This document shows positions 46,640-56,368 of a stretch of DNA of 64,000 nucleotides, one piece after another. Source of the DNA: Candidatus Trichorickettsia mobilis (lineage in GTDB: Bacteria; Pseudomonadota; Alphaproteobacteria; Rickettsiales; Rickettsiaceae); the NCBI RefSeq assembly GCF_034366785.1, contig NZ_CP112932.1, forward strand, positions 372,001 through 436,000, given 5' to 3'. The position numbers were made by a program, and so were the translations under genes. The notes below the pieces were generated by a model. The model had not been told where the DNA came from. It made no database searches and was given only the letters and a program-made list of their open reading frames with translations. The number at the start of each line of letters is the position of its first letter. The stretch's first letter is position 1.

Positions 46640-49600
46640 TTATTTTTTACGCCAATCATCTATACTCCTAAGTTTTCTAGTCGTAGGTATTTCTTCCTCA
46701 GCATTCTTAGGTTTATATTCAGGCATATTACTTTCTTTACGTTGCTGGTTAATTCCATCTACATGTTTAGTAATTTCTTCTGCGATTTGAGCTTTACGTT
46801 CTTCAATCTTCTCAAGAATTTGATTACTATAGCTAAACTCATTAACTGTTTTTTTCAAATCTTCTACTTCTTTTTTAGCTTTATGTACATCTACAGTAAT
46901 ATCTTGATTATAATATTTTTCTAGTAACATTGGTAATTCTTCTGGTTTAATATCATCTCGCTTGTAATGATCTTTTAATAAATCATATTTTTCCTGATAT
47001 ACTTTCTGAATACTCTCCGCAGCCTTTTCATTCATTGCCTCATAATAATCCTCTTTACGTATATATCGATCATTATCTATTAATTCCTGGCGAATTTCGT
47101 AAGCTCTATTAATCATATCTCGTGATTGAGAATCTGTAGCTTTTTCACGCATAAATTTCTCGCCCATTAACACCGGGCTCTCTCCATTCTGACCTTCTTC
47201 TGCTAATTTATTACGAACATCATATTCAAGTTTTTTCCTGGATAATTCCTGATAATGATTTAACAACTCGGTATTACCAGAAGCCTCAAGTTTTGCTAAA
47301 TATTCTGGGCGCAGAACATCATCTCCAGCACTTATTGTTGCCTTATCTAACTGCATCTTAAGTTCTTTATATTCCGTTTCTCGTTCCTGATCTCGCAAAG
47401 ATTCATTATAAGTTCTAAGTCTAGGATCATTTAAATCAAAATCATGCCATACCGCTCCTACTTCTCCAACTCTATCTTTACCTACAACCGCAGCCATAGC
47501 ATCTCTCTTTAACCCTTCATACCCTGAATATAATTTTTCTCCGATACTGCGACGCTTGGCAGTTTTTAATTTTTCACGCTCCTCTATACGATTATTAAGT
47601 TCTTGCATACTACGTAGCGCAGAAAATCGCTTACCAATAAGGCCCACTCCACGCTTTGACATTTCTTGGTGTGCATTAACATATGCTTTTTTGAAATCTT
47701 CAGTCGCCTTAGCATTAGCAGACAAAGTTCTTAATGACTCACCCTTCTCGGGTTTTAACAATTTATCTACCTCGGCTTTTTGATCTTGGTTTAACTCATT
47801 ATATTTCTTGCCTTTAAACTTTAATCCCGCAACATCATTATTAACATCATTAAAGCTTTTGTTCGCTAAAGTTTTAATCTTTTCATCTAAAGCTTCCTTA
47901 CTTAGCTTACCTTCTGTAAGACCATTGTTAATTTCAGTCATTTGTTTTTGTAAGGCTTCTTTATACTTTTGTGGTGCATCTGCAAATGCAACTACATCCT
48001 TCTGTTCCATACCAGTAGTTTTTTTCACCTCCGCTAACACTGCCGCATTAGCAGATTTTGGATCAAGAGCTTTGTTCGCCAACCTAGCCTTTTGCTTATT
48101 TTCATACCAACCAGCAGCAGCATTAGAAGCCATATCTGGTATTCCTTTTACTGCTTTTGCCGCCTTAGAAGCCGTATCAAAGGCTTTATTTACCGCAGGT
48201 ATCTTCCTTAAAGCTCCTTCAACCTTATCACCAACAAATTTACCGGTAGATTTAACCATTTCACCTACCCCTTTAGCACTCTCATGCCCAACACTCTGCA
48301 CATTTGTTAAATTTCCGGAAGTATTAGACAAGAATTTTGCTACTGATACACTAATGCCGTTAAATTTCTGTAATAAATACACCGCCACAAAAATTAGTAA
48401 CAAACCATCAAATTGAACAAAATTCCCTTGAAAAAAGTTACTAATTCTATCCTCATCCTTAATAGGATCAAGGAATGGTAAATCTACATATCTCTTTTCA
48501 ACACAAGCGTAAGCTTCACAAAATGTGCCATCATCCTTTTCATAATCCTGCGGCACTGGAATTGGCACTTGATCAGGACGAGGACTCGGCCATTCTCCTG
48601 GTTCTGGAAACCACCAATAAAATATCGAATTCCCAATACTAAGATCCAAACTTTCAGTGAAACTACCAAATAAATCTCCTATGGGTCCCAAATTTGGAAA
48701 ATCATACTTACATACTCTAAATCCCAAAGAAGAATATAATTCTGCTCTAATTATCATTGAAATAAACGCAAGACCGGTAAATAATATTATTGGTTGCAAC
48801 GCGTATGATATTAATTGTTTTAGCCAATTTTCAAATAATGAACGAGTAACTTGAAATAACAGAAAGCATATAAAAATAGGCCCCATAGTAATAATCATTC
48901 CAATAGCTATTAACGCAGTCAGATAAATTACCGCCGCCTCAAACATCATCATAATTACGAAATATAATGCTATTAAGAATAATATAATGTAAATAAAACC
49001 ACGCCAATCAATAAAAAGTAAAGACCATAATTTAGCCATAGTCTGAGGAGCAGTCATCAACCCTATCAAACTTGATGATCCAGGTCCGCTTGCACCAGCT
49101 TCCTGAATAATCTGTAATATTTGTTCTACTCCACCAACAAAATAGACGAATAAATAATTATTAAAAAACGACCAACCATATTCCGCACTTAACAACGCTG
49201 AAACAATACTAAATTTCACTACCCTAACTATTAGCTCTGTATGGGTAATATTGATATTACCGGCTAAAAATGATAAAGCTGTAAACATAATATATAAAGA
49301 TAACATAGCTGCTACAGCTAAACGATATCCAGGATTCTTAATAATGTTTAGATAGATGTTTCTAATTAGACCATATTCTTTTTTATTACCATTATCGTAT
49401 ACATTAAGCGTAGGATCGTTTTGCTTGAGAGACTTACTAATATCTGAATAACTCTTACGATCTAATCCATAACTAGTACCGCTAGTACCAAATAAATTAT
49501 TTTTTACCAATAGAGTTAAAAATTGGATAGGATCAGGCCTATTATCACTTATACCAGATTTTATTACTACCCTATACTGCCCATTATTATCATCGTAAAA

Positions 49601-50266
49601 TTTATCTAAAATCTTAAAAAATAACTGACTATCCGCATATTCCTGTTTTTGATTTCCTGACCCTTGGTATTTATAGACAATGCCACCAGCTTTTCTAGTT
49701 TTACCAGTCTGACTCACATCATAAAGACCATAACCTGAAGTAGGTTCTCCTAGATGAAAAGTAATACCTTCTGGAGAACGTTGAGAAGCAAAAGAGAGAT
49801 TAGGGTCAGTACCTCTCCTAGCAATTAAAGCATAAAGACCAACTCCGTTTTTAAATAAACAAGGTGCATTGCCAATTCTAGCATCCTTAGTGCTGGTGCA
49901 CATTTTCCCATCAATAAAAGTACATTCCTGCAGCCTTTCACAAAATTTTGATAAAGTATTAAAATTAGTGTCCATACCATACCATGGACCCCAAGCAGAT
50001 AATTCTGAAGCACGATTCTTATCTTCTCCATATTTCCATGTTTTAACAATCATAGTTAAAGGGCGGCCATTTACTCGATAACCACTATTAACCCAAGGAG
50101 CTACCTGATTACCTTGCACCTGTGAACTTAATTCTTCCGGTTTATACCTGGAAGAAACAGTAAATTTTTGAAAACCAAAATCATCGGAATCAATGCAACG
50201 ATCTCCTGTACAAGCAGACAAGCACAGTATACAAAATAAAATAGAAAAGATTTGATTAATTTTCAT
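46640..50266 (-). CDS. virB6-5: VirB6-like T4SS channel protein, fifth paralogue
   Basis: The start at 50266 is chosen: it gives a lipoprotein-type signal (MKINQIFSILFCILCLSACT, lipobox LSAC), has GGTAGTGG just upstream and overlaps virB6-4 by 11 bp; a start at 50368 would add 34 residues in the overlap. The 1208-residue protein has an N-terminal extracytoplasmic domain of about 280 residues, a TrbL/VirB6 membrane domain (about 300-640, several helices with the conserved Trp-Pro region and VTRSLFENWLKQLISYALQP) and a very long charged coiled-coil C-terminus (about 690-1208). It should be part of the inner-membrane core of the Rickettsiales vir-homologue type IV secretion system. Confidence 0.9.
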   Translation of the reverse strand: MKINQIFSILFCILCLSACTGDRCIDSDDFGFQKFTVSSRYKPEELSSQVQGNQVAPWVNSGYRVNGRPLTMIVKTWKYGEDKNRASELSAWGPWYGMDTNFNTLSKFCERLQECTFIDGKMCTSTKDARIGNAPCLFKNGVGLYALIARRGTDPNLSFASQRSPEGITFHLGEPTSGYGLYDVSQTGKTRKAGGIVYKYQGSGNQKQEYADSQLFFKILDKFYDDNNGQYRVVIKSGISDNRPDPIQFLTLLVKNNLFGTSGTSYGLDRKSYSDISKSLKQNDPTLNVYDNGNKKEYGLIRNIYLNIIKNPGYRLAVAAMLSLYIMFTALSFLAGNINITHTELIVRVVKFSIVSALLSAEYGWSFFNNYLFVYFVGGVEQILQIIQEAGASGPGSSSLIGLMTAPQTMAKLWSLLFIDWRGFIYIILFLIALYFVIMMMFEAAVIYLTALIAIGMIITMGPIFICFLLFQVTRSLFENWLKQLISYALQPIILFTGLAFISMIIRAELYSSLGFRVCKYDFPNLGPIGDLFGSFTESLDLSIGNSIFYWWFPEPGEWPSPRPDQVPIPVPQDYEKDDGTFCEAYACVEKRYVDLPFLDPIKDEDRISNFFQGNFVQFDGLLLIFVAVYLLQKFNGISVSVAKFLSNTSGNLTNVQSVGHESAKGVGEMVKSTGKFVGDKVEGALRKIPAVNKAFDTASKAAKAVKGIPDMASNAAAGWYENKQKARLANKALDPKSANAAVLAEVKKTTGMEQKDVVAFADAPQKYKEALQKQMTEINNGLTEGKLSKEALDEKIKTLANKSFNDVNNDVAGLKFKGKKYNELNQDQKAEVDKLLKPEKGESLRTLSANAKATEDFKKAYVNAHQEMSKRGVGLIGKRFSALRSMQELNNRIEEREKLKTAKRRSIGEKLYSGYEGLKRDAMAAVVGKDRVGEVGAVWHDFDLNDPRLRTYNESLRDQERETEYKELKMQLDKATISAGDDVLRPEYLAKLEASGNTELLNHYQELSRKKLEYDVRNKLAEEGQNGESPVLMGEKFMREKATDSQSRDMINRAYEIRQELIDNDRYIRKEDYYEAMNEKAAESIQKVYQEKYDLLKDHYKRDDIKPEELPMLLEKYYNQDITVDVHKAKKEVEDLKKTVNEFSYSNQILEKIEERKAQIAEEITKHVDGINQQRKESNMPEYKPKNAEEEIPTTRKLRSIDDWRKK

Positions 50267-53198
50267 CTTTACCACTACCTTTGCCTGAACCCTTTTCATC
50301 TCTTGATTGAAGTTTGTCAGAATAATTTTTAGACTTACCATCTTCTCGCGCACTATAATTTTGATCAATTACTTTATCTTTGAATACTGCAGCTGCTCGC
50401 TTAACAGTATTAGTAACCGGGCTTGCAACTTTTGTTAGATCATCCATTACTGACTGATTAGCAGTACCTGCTGCCTGTACATTTCCTTCCTGCCGTGCTG
50501 GCATTACATTAGTAAGCTGCGAGACCACAAGTGTAACATATTCAACTAATCCATATGACATTAAACAATATGAATAAAACAATAATGAAGACGTTACTAA
50601 TTTCATAAATGAACCACTACTACTAATCACATCATTTATATTACTAGGCGTTGCTACCTCAGTAATAAAGAATGGAATACCTTCCAAGAAAGGTAGCTTA
50701 AATGAAAAACTTAATGGAATCCCTAGATGATTAAGGTCAAGGCCAATTTCAATCGGAATCAACCAACCCCAACAAGCTTTGGTAACTGCGCTAGCTAACT
50801 GAGTTGATATAATCTGATCTATCAGCAAGAAAAATATTAATAATATTGTTGGTTGAATCATATAACTAAATAAAGTAGACATCCAGTTATTGAATAAGCT
50901 TTTAGTTTGCTCAAACAACACAAAAGTAATGAAAAATGGCGCTAATGAAATCATTACTGCCAACCCTACAAATGCCAAACAATAGTTGATTATTACCTCA
51001 AGCACAGCTCTAAAATATAATAAGATTGAGTAAATAGTCATAATGGCAAAAAATGTTAGACCATTATGAATTTGTAATAATTGGATCAATAATAATCCCC
51101 AAATTCTACCATCTGTATATTTATCAAAGATTGGATCAATAAACCCAAAAATATTTCCAACTGAACTTGATATATCCACAACATTGGCCATCAGATAATC
51201 ACTACCATATACAAACATGTTAAACAGATTATCATTAAAAAAGTTCCAACTATTTTCACCAAATAATATAACTATAATACTGATTTTAATTACCCTCATT
51301 ACTATATCTGTGACTGTAATTTTAGTAGCTCCAGCCAAAAAGAATAACCCGTATAAAAGTATATATAAAATAAGCATTAACCTAGCAATACGTTGCAAAG
51401 TAGCATTAGTAACCAATTTGCTATAAAATTGTTTAGTCAATTTATTAAATTTTTCGCGTAAAGGAGTAATAGCTTTTTTATATACAATATCTGAGAACCA
51501 TTTTGTTCCAGTATAATTTGCAAAATTGACAGTAATTGCACCTTGCACTTGCGAATTAGGATTAATAACTCGCAACCATAAATAACCTGCTTGTCCAGCA
51601 TCAGCTCTAGTGGTTTGACTGACTCCTGAACCACTACTTGGGGCAGATAAAGAAGAAGAGATACCATATTCAACTTTTATAGCTGCTTGTTCTTCAAAAC
51701 TCACACTCTGATCACCATTACCTATTTCAATCTGCATGGTATATCGGCCAAAATGTAAAAATTTTGCCGATAGGTCTGTTATTGATTGATTAATAAGATC
51801 AGATTTTAAATTTGATTCTTGCGAATACGTTTTCCAACCACTCATCAATTGTGAAGCCTTGGTAAACATATTGGAGATTGGCCATGAGGTAAAGGTTAAA
51901 TCACTAGAGGTTTTAGAGCGATAATAGATAAAATCTTTATTATTGAAACTGGAATGCACAAAAATATCTTGCTCTTGTTTTACTACCTGTCCTCCAATCT
52001 TAATGCCCATTCCACGCCCTTTATCATAAAAACATAGAGATTGCGTATTATTAAAATCTGTTCCTAAAGCACAAGAATCTTGAAGATTACTTAACGGTGA
52101 TTCATAAGGCCTACCCATCAATACATTATATATATTACCACTATTCTTATAAGTTCCATTATTACATATCACTGAACTATTGCCAGTACCTAAAAATTTG
52201 CACCACACACCTGCCGGAGCATAAATAATCTTATTATCCATACCAGCACTAACTGTATATGCTATTGATAAATACTCTCCTGGATCATCAAACTCGCTAG
52301 TGAATTTATCAGAATTAGTAAAATACCCTCCCTTATCAATAAGAGTTATATTCACTACATCACCAGCATATACAGGAATCCTTGGTCTACCGTTAAAATT
52401 AAAATAATCGCTGTAATCAGTTGTTCTTTGTTGAAACAACATCTCTGGTTTATTTTGATATTTGTCTAATTGGCCATTTTTAAACTGGTGAAAATCAGAA
52501 ACATATTGACCTGATTGATAATCGTAAGTTTGAATAAATACCTGCGGCTGACTGAATCTAGGATCTATGCGATACATAACTTTATATTTCCGTGGACGCG
52601 TCTCTACTCCCTTAGTACTCCAATCAAATTTTATCATTTTACCATTCTCAACTTGACTGCCGGTGGGCACCCATATTCCAGACTGTGATAAGTTAAGAAT
52701 TTTAGAACCATAATGAAAATTGCTAACCTCAGGAACTTCTAAGCACTTTGAAAATAAGCTTGCTAACCCAAGTAAACTAGTAGATAACCAACCAGGAACC
52801 GCAAGAGCTCTTATTGGAAATAATAAGCATGTGACTAATAAAATTAGCAAACTTATATTAGACTTAAGAGAAGAACCAAATTCACTAAGATTCAGACGCA
52901 ATGAATTTAAATAACTCAGGACACTTATGTGACGATGCAAACTGGTCATTGCGAAATGCAAAGCCCGAAACAATCGAGTAAAACGAGTAACTATAACTGG
53001 ATTACTTAGACCATAAATGGTCTCGCAATGACGATTGGTGTAAGCTCTTTTCCTTAATTTGTTACATATGCTTGTGTAATGACAGTTGGATTTTATGATA
53101 AGCGTTTGTGCACGTATATATAATACGCGCACAAACGCAAAACCCTTAAGGATTAAGATTTTTATAGTCTGCCTGATAAAATTACTATTACTTGCCAT
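50256..53198 (-). CDS. virB6-4: VirB6-like T4SS channel protein, fourth paralogue
   Basis: The 980-residue product starts two bases after the virB6-3 stop, which supports the start codon. Residues of about 1-100 are unusual: they are encoded by a palindrome (53102-53138) and a REP-like repeat (about 52940-53050). A signal segment follows (SLLILLVTCLLFPIRALA), then an extracytoplasmic domain (about 130-590), a TrbL/VirB6 membrane domain (about 605-890, LFEQTKSLFNNWMSTLFSYMIQP) and a charged tail. It belongs to the same secretion-system core as its neighbours. Confidence 0.9.
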   Translation of the reverse strand: MASNSNFIRQTIKILILKGFAFVRVLYIRAQTLIIKSNCHYTSICNKLRKRAYTNRHCETIYGLSNPVIVTRFTRLFRALHFAMTSLHRHISVLSYLNSLRLNLSEFGSSLKSNISLLILLVTCLLFPIRALAVPGWLSTSLLGLASLFSKCLEVPEVSNFHYGSKILNLSQSGIWVPTGSQVENGKMIKFDWSTKGVETRPRKYKVMYRIDPRFSQPQVFIQTYDYQSGQYVSDFHQFKNGQLDKYQNKPEMLFQQRTTDYSDYFNFNGRPRIPVYAGDVVNITLIDKGGYFTNSDKFTSEFDDPGEYLSIAYTVSAGMDNKIIYAPAGVWCKFLGTGNSSVICNNGTYKNSGNIYNVLMGRPYESPLSNLQDSCALGTDFNNTQSLCFYDKGRGMGIKIGGQVVKQEQDIFVHSSFNNKDFIYYRSKTSSDLTFTSWPISNMFTKASQLMSGWKTYSQESNLKSDLINQSITDLSAKFLHFGRYTMQIEIGNGDQSVSFEEQAAIKVEYGISSSLSAPSSGSGVSQTTRADAGQAGYLWLRVINPNSQVQGAITVNFANYTGTKWFSDIVYKKAITPLREKFNKLTKQFYSKLVTNATLQRIARLMLILYILLYGLFFLAGATKITVTDIVMRVIKISIIVILFGENSWNFFNDNLFNMFVYGSDYLMANVVDISSSVGNIFGFIDPIFDKYTDGRIWGLLLIQLLQIHNGLTFFAIMTIYSILLYFRAVLEVIINYCLAFVGLAVMISLAPFFITFVLFEQTKSLFNNWMSTLFSYMIQPTILLIFFLLIDQIISTQLASAVTKACWGWLIPIEIGLDLNHLGIPLSFSFKLPFLEGIPFFITEVATPSNINDVISSSGSFMKLVTSSLLFYSYCLMSYGLVEYVTLVVSQLTNVMPARQEGNVQAAGTANQSVMDDLTKVASPVTNTVKRAAAVFKDKVIDQNYSAREDGKSKNYSDKLQSRDEKGSGKGSGKDEN
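52940..53050. repeat. REP-like repeat within the virB6-4 coding region
   Basis: Contains GTCATTGCGAAATGCAAAGC, ACTATAACTGGATTACTTAG and GGTCTCGCAATGACGATT, matching the repeat near 62395-62450 (ACTATAACTGGATTGCTTCA, GGTCTCACAATGACAGC). Translated in the virB6-4 frame without a stop. Confidence 0.7.
53102..53138. repeat. 37-bp palindrome at the virB6-4 5' end
   Basis: GCGTTTGTGC at 53102-53111 is inverted at 53129-53138 (GCACAAACGC), with CGTAT/ATACG adding to the stem. It lies in the virB6-4 frame, about 20-32 codons from the start. Confidence 0.65.
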
Positions 53199-53200
53199 AG

Positions 53201-56200
53201 CTATTTTTTTGTTCCAACGTTGCTTGATGATGCTGCTCTCTCAGCTTTATCAGCAGCGTCTTTATTTTCACTTAAAGCTCCTTTTCTCTTAGCCCCACGT
53301 TCTTCAGCTGCTTGCTTATATCCATCTCTACTTTCTTTATCTAACCCAACTTTCTTTAACGCCCAATTTTCTATTGAGCCGGACATTGCATTACCAGCGC
53401 TTGTTGCTGAAGGGCCAGCAGTACCAGTTAATTTTACTACCATCTTGCTTGATAATTCTGCATATCCATACATACAATAAGCGATAATAACCAACGCTAT
53501 CATATGCTGCAAATTTATACCCATCATCCCAGAACGATGATCAAATCCCCAAGGAGCAAACCAGTTGATACAAAATAATTCGACATCCGCAAAAGCCGGG
53601 CTAAAACCAGGGATGTTAGGAAATGGTAATTTTATTGGCAAAGCACATTTCCAACAAACACTATAGCCAACAGCAAAATCCAGATAAATTGTAAATAATT
53701 GAGTAAGAATAATGATCCCAGCCATCAGCACTACCGGCTCAACCATATATCTGAAAGTAAATCTAACCCAGTTATCAAATAGGTATTTAGTAAAATCAAA
53801 TAACATAAAAGTAAGGAATAGTGGCGCAAGACCTATTAATACCGCTACCGATAAAAACGCCATTATATAAATAGCAATCGCTCTAAAAGTCGTGATAATT
53901 AAAATGGCTAATGCAATAACTACAATGATAAAATATAACATTCCGCTAATACCCATACCAATTAACGCCAGTAATTGAGCAAAAAAGGTTTGAGTAAAAA
54001 ATATCTTACTCATCAATGCATCCATAAACATAAATGGATTTGTTATCTTATCACTAGTGGAAAACATACTAAATCCACTCATATTTGAAATTATTGAATC
54101 AGAGAATCCTGTAACAAAATCAAATACATAATTATTAAAAAAATCAAAGGTTTTATGACTCATTAATCCTGACACAAAACCGATCTTAATCACCCGCGTT
54201 ACTAAATCTAACTGACTAATCTGAACCATTCCTAACAAGAACATCATCCCGTATACCATAATATACAAGCTTAATATGCCCTTAATATAAGTGAAAAAAC
54301 TAATACATGATGAATATTCAGTAGCACCACCATCATAACAAGTCATGTTTTTAAAGACTTGTATCGACGCAGATTTGATCATATCTTTCATTTTCTCAAA
54401 TAAAGGAGTCAAAATAAGTGCCGTAAACTGACCAGTAGCTTTTGAAGTAAAAAATTGCACTGTATATTGACCAAAACTCTCTGGATAATCTGCTGTGTTA
54501 TTGTACACTCTCATCCACAAATAACCTTCAACACCGTCTGGTACTTTAATTTCTCCATTACCATCAGCATCAACTACAAGTCCCTCAGGAGTATAATTAA
54601 CGCCATAATTAGTGCTAGATGATGAGCCAGAAGAGCTAGCTCCAATGAGACTACAAGCTATGGGTCCTGCAGTAGGATAATCTTTATATAGTTTAGCGGG
54701 ATTACTAAAACATGAATAGTTGATAGTCTTACCTCCACCTGCATATGCAGTAATAGTACCATCAGGATATATCTTTACATCAGGCCCAAACGCATTGGTA
54801 CTACCATTCATGATTTGTATAGTTCCATCAGCTTGAGTAACTGCACTATAGCCACTAGTATTAATACTATTGTCTTTAGGACCAAGATTTGGGCTATCTC
54901 CATATTTTGTTATAATATATTGAATCCGGCCACGATCAGTTGCTCCTGGATCAGTTAAACCTATACCATTAGTCCTACGACATTTAGTTTGTTTAATAGA
55001 GAAGACATAACCACCGGTGTCATTAGGAAGCTTTGTACTACGATCGTATAGTCGATATTGCAAATAGGCTTTATCTCCTTCCACATAAACATTATCAAAG
55101 ATAGTACGAGTTTGCTCATCAATAATCTTTGCTACTTTGTAGTTACTACCTTCTGTGCTAGCACTAGTTGGACTTTCATTACCATCAAACCTATATAAAA
55201 TTCCACAAGCATCACTTGCCGAACACCAAAACTTAGCTTTCGGTGGCTGCGATAAGTCAGCTGGATTAGAAAATGTTGCTGGAAAATTCGCAGGAAAGTC
55301 TCTGCAAATATAGTACGCTTGATCTGGTGGGGTTAAGTCACTATCTGGACCATCAGCTTTGTTACCATTAGGCAACTCATAACTACTCTCGCTAATTTCC
55401 CAGTGACCGCTAGGACCATGGCAAGTCATACCTAAAATAGCAGAATTTAATATATCTTTATTAGCAATAAAACCACTACCGTCAGATGAATATGAAGCAG
55501 GTCCAATTTTTGTCTCTAATTTTGGGTACACATCTACAGTAATCAGATTTCTTCTTGAGCCTACCTCTCCGTGATTAAAACATGGACCATCAGTACCAGT
55601 ACAAATAGTATTGCTTCTCCACGAATTTCTACCCCAAATCACTGATTTACAATCACAATCATATCTTACATCACACGGTAAAGTACATTTTAACGGATAT
55701 TTAACCCCATTATACGGCGAATATCTACCACATATAGGATTGTATTTGATACTACCATCAGAACAACTTGTGGATTCAAGCTGTTTTGTAAAAATATTAG
55801 TTGCCGTAGTATCTCCATCTTTACCTAAAGTCACTCGTATACGATCATTTCTATACATTTCAGTGATATTTCGCCATTCACCAAGGGTTGCACTAAAAAT
55901 TAACGGCGTTGCTTCTTCATCTTCAACTCGTGGTATTGCTATTTTTTGATTATTTTTATCTAGATTGCTGGATGAACCCAAATTATTCTTTGGTAAATAT
56001 GCTTTACAAAGGGAGACTTCTCCCTTAACTCTTAACTTAATAATTTGTCCAGATGAGACCGCTAAATTACTATTTAACCATTCGCCGTAATGTAGTGGAT
56101 CCTTAGAGATTATTGCTTTACCATTAGAATCAGTGCTACTGGTTGAAGTGTAGTTACTATCCGCCCGTAAAGTTATGGTATTAGTAATACTATCTGCACT

Positions 56201-56350
56201 AACTTTCTTTTGACCATCCATAGAATATCTTTGAAAACAACCATCGGTAATTTTAACACCACCTATAGTTGCAAGAATTGCCATAATTAAGCATACAATT
56301 AAGGCAATAATTGCGGCACCAGCTAAAACTTTTAATAAACCTTGATTCAT
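53201..56350 (-). CDS. virB6-3: VirB6-like T4SS channel protein, third paralogue
   Basis: The 1049-residue protein begins with a hydrophobic signal or anchor (about 7-30). A long Cys-containing extracytoplasmic region follows (about 35-630, with clusters such as CTLPCDVRYDCDC), then the TrbL/VirB6 membrane domain (about 660-985, LFDFTKYLFDNWVRFTFRYMVEP), and a short Ala/Lys-rich tail ending SNVGTKK. Paired cysteines suggest disulfides in the periplasm. It is 18 bp downstream of virB6-2 and 2 bp upstream of virB6-4. Confidence 0.9.
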   Translation of the reverse strand: MNQGLLKVLAGAAIIALIVCLIMAILATIGGVKITDGCFQRYSMDGQKKVSADSITNTITLRADSNYTSTSSTDSNGKAIISKDPLHYGEWLNSNLAVSSGQIIKLRVKGEVSLCKAYLPKNNLGSSSNLDKNNQKIAIPRVEDEEATPLIFSATLGEWRNITEMYRNDRIRVTLGKDGDTTATNIFTKQLESTSCSDGSIKYNPICGRYSPYNGVKYPLKCTLPCDVRYDCDCKSVIWGRNSWRSNTICTGTDGPCFNHGEVGSRRNLITVDVYPKLETKIGPASYSSDGSGFIANKDILNSAILGMTCHGPSGHWEISESSYELPNGNKADGPDSDLTPPDQAYYICRDFPANFPATFSNPADLSQPPKAKFWCSASDACGILYRFDGNESPTSASTEGSNYKVAKIIDEQTRTIFDNVYVEGDKAYLQYRLYDRSTKLPNDTGGYVFSIKQTKCRRTNGIGLTDPGATDRGRIQYIITKYGDSPNLGPKDNSINTSGYSAVTQADGTIQIMNGSTNAFGPDVKIYPDGTITAYAGGGKTINYSCFSNPAKLYKDYPTAGPIACSLIGASSSGSSSSTNYGVNYTPEGLVVDADGNGEIKVPDGVEGYLWMRVYNNTADYPESFGQYTVQFFTSKATGQFTALILTPLFEKMKDMIKSASIQVFKNMTCYDGGATEYSSCISFFTYIKGILSLYIMVYGMMFLLGMVQISQLDLVTRVIKIGFVSGLMSHKTFDFFNNYVFDFVTGFSDSIISNMSGFSMFSTSDKITNPFMFMDALMSKIFFTQTFFAQLLALIGMGISGMLYFIIVVIALAILIITTFRAIAIYIMAFLSVAVLIGLAPLFLTFMLFDFTKYLFDNWVRFTFRYMVEPVVLMAGIIILTQLFTIYLDFAVGYSVCWKCALPIKLPFPNIPGFSPAFADVELFCINWFAPWGFDHRSGMMGINLQHMIALVIIAYCMYGYAELSSKMVVKLTGTAGPSATSAGNAMSGSIENWALKKVGLDKESRDGYKQAAEERGAKRKGALSENKDAADKAERAASSSNVGTKK

Positions 56351-56368
56351 AATTTAACTTCTAAATTT

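Noticed and set aside
47808-48416. 202-residue plus-strand open frame
   Set aside because: Antisense shadow of the virB6-5 coiled-coil region; no start context or domain.
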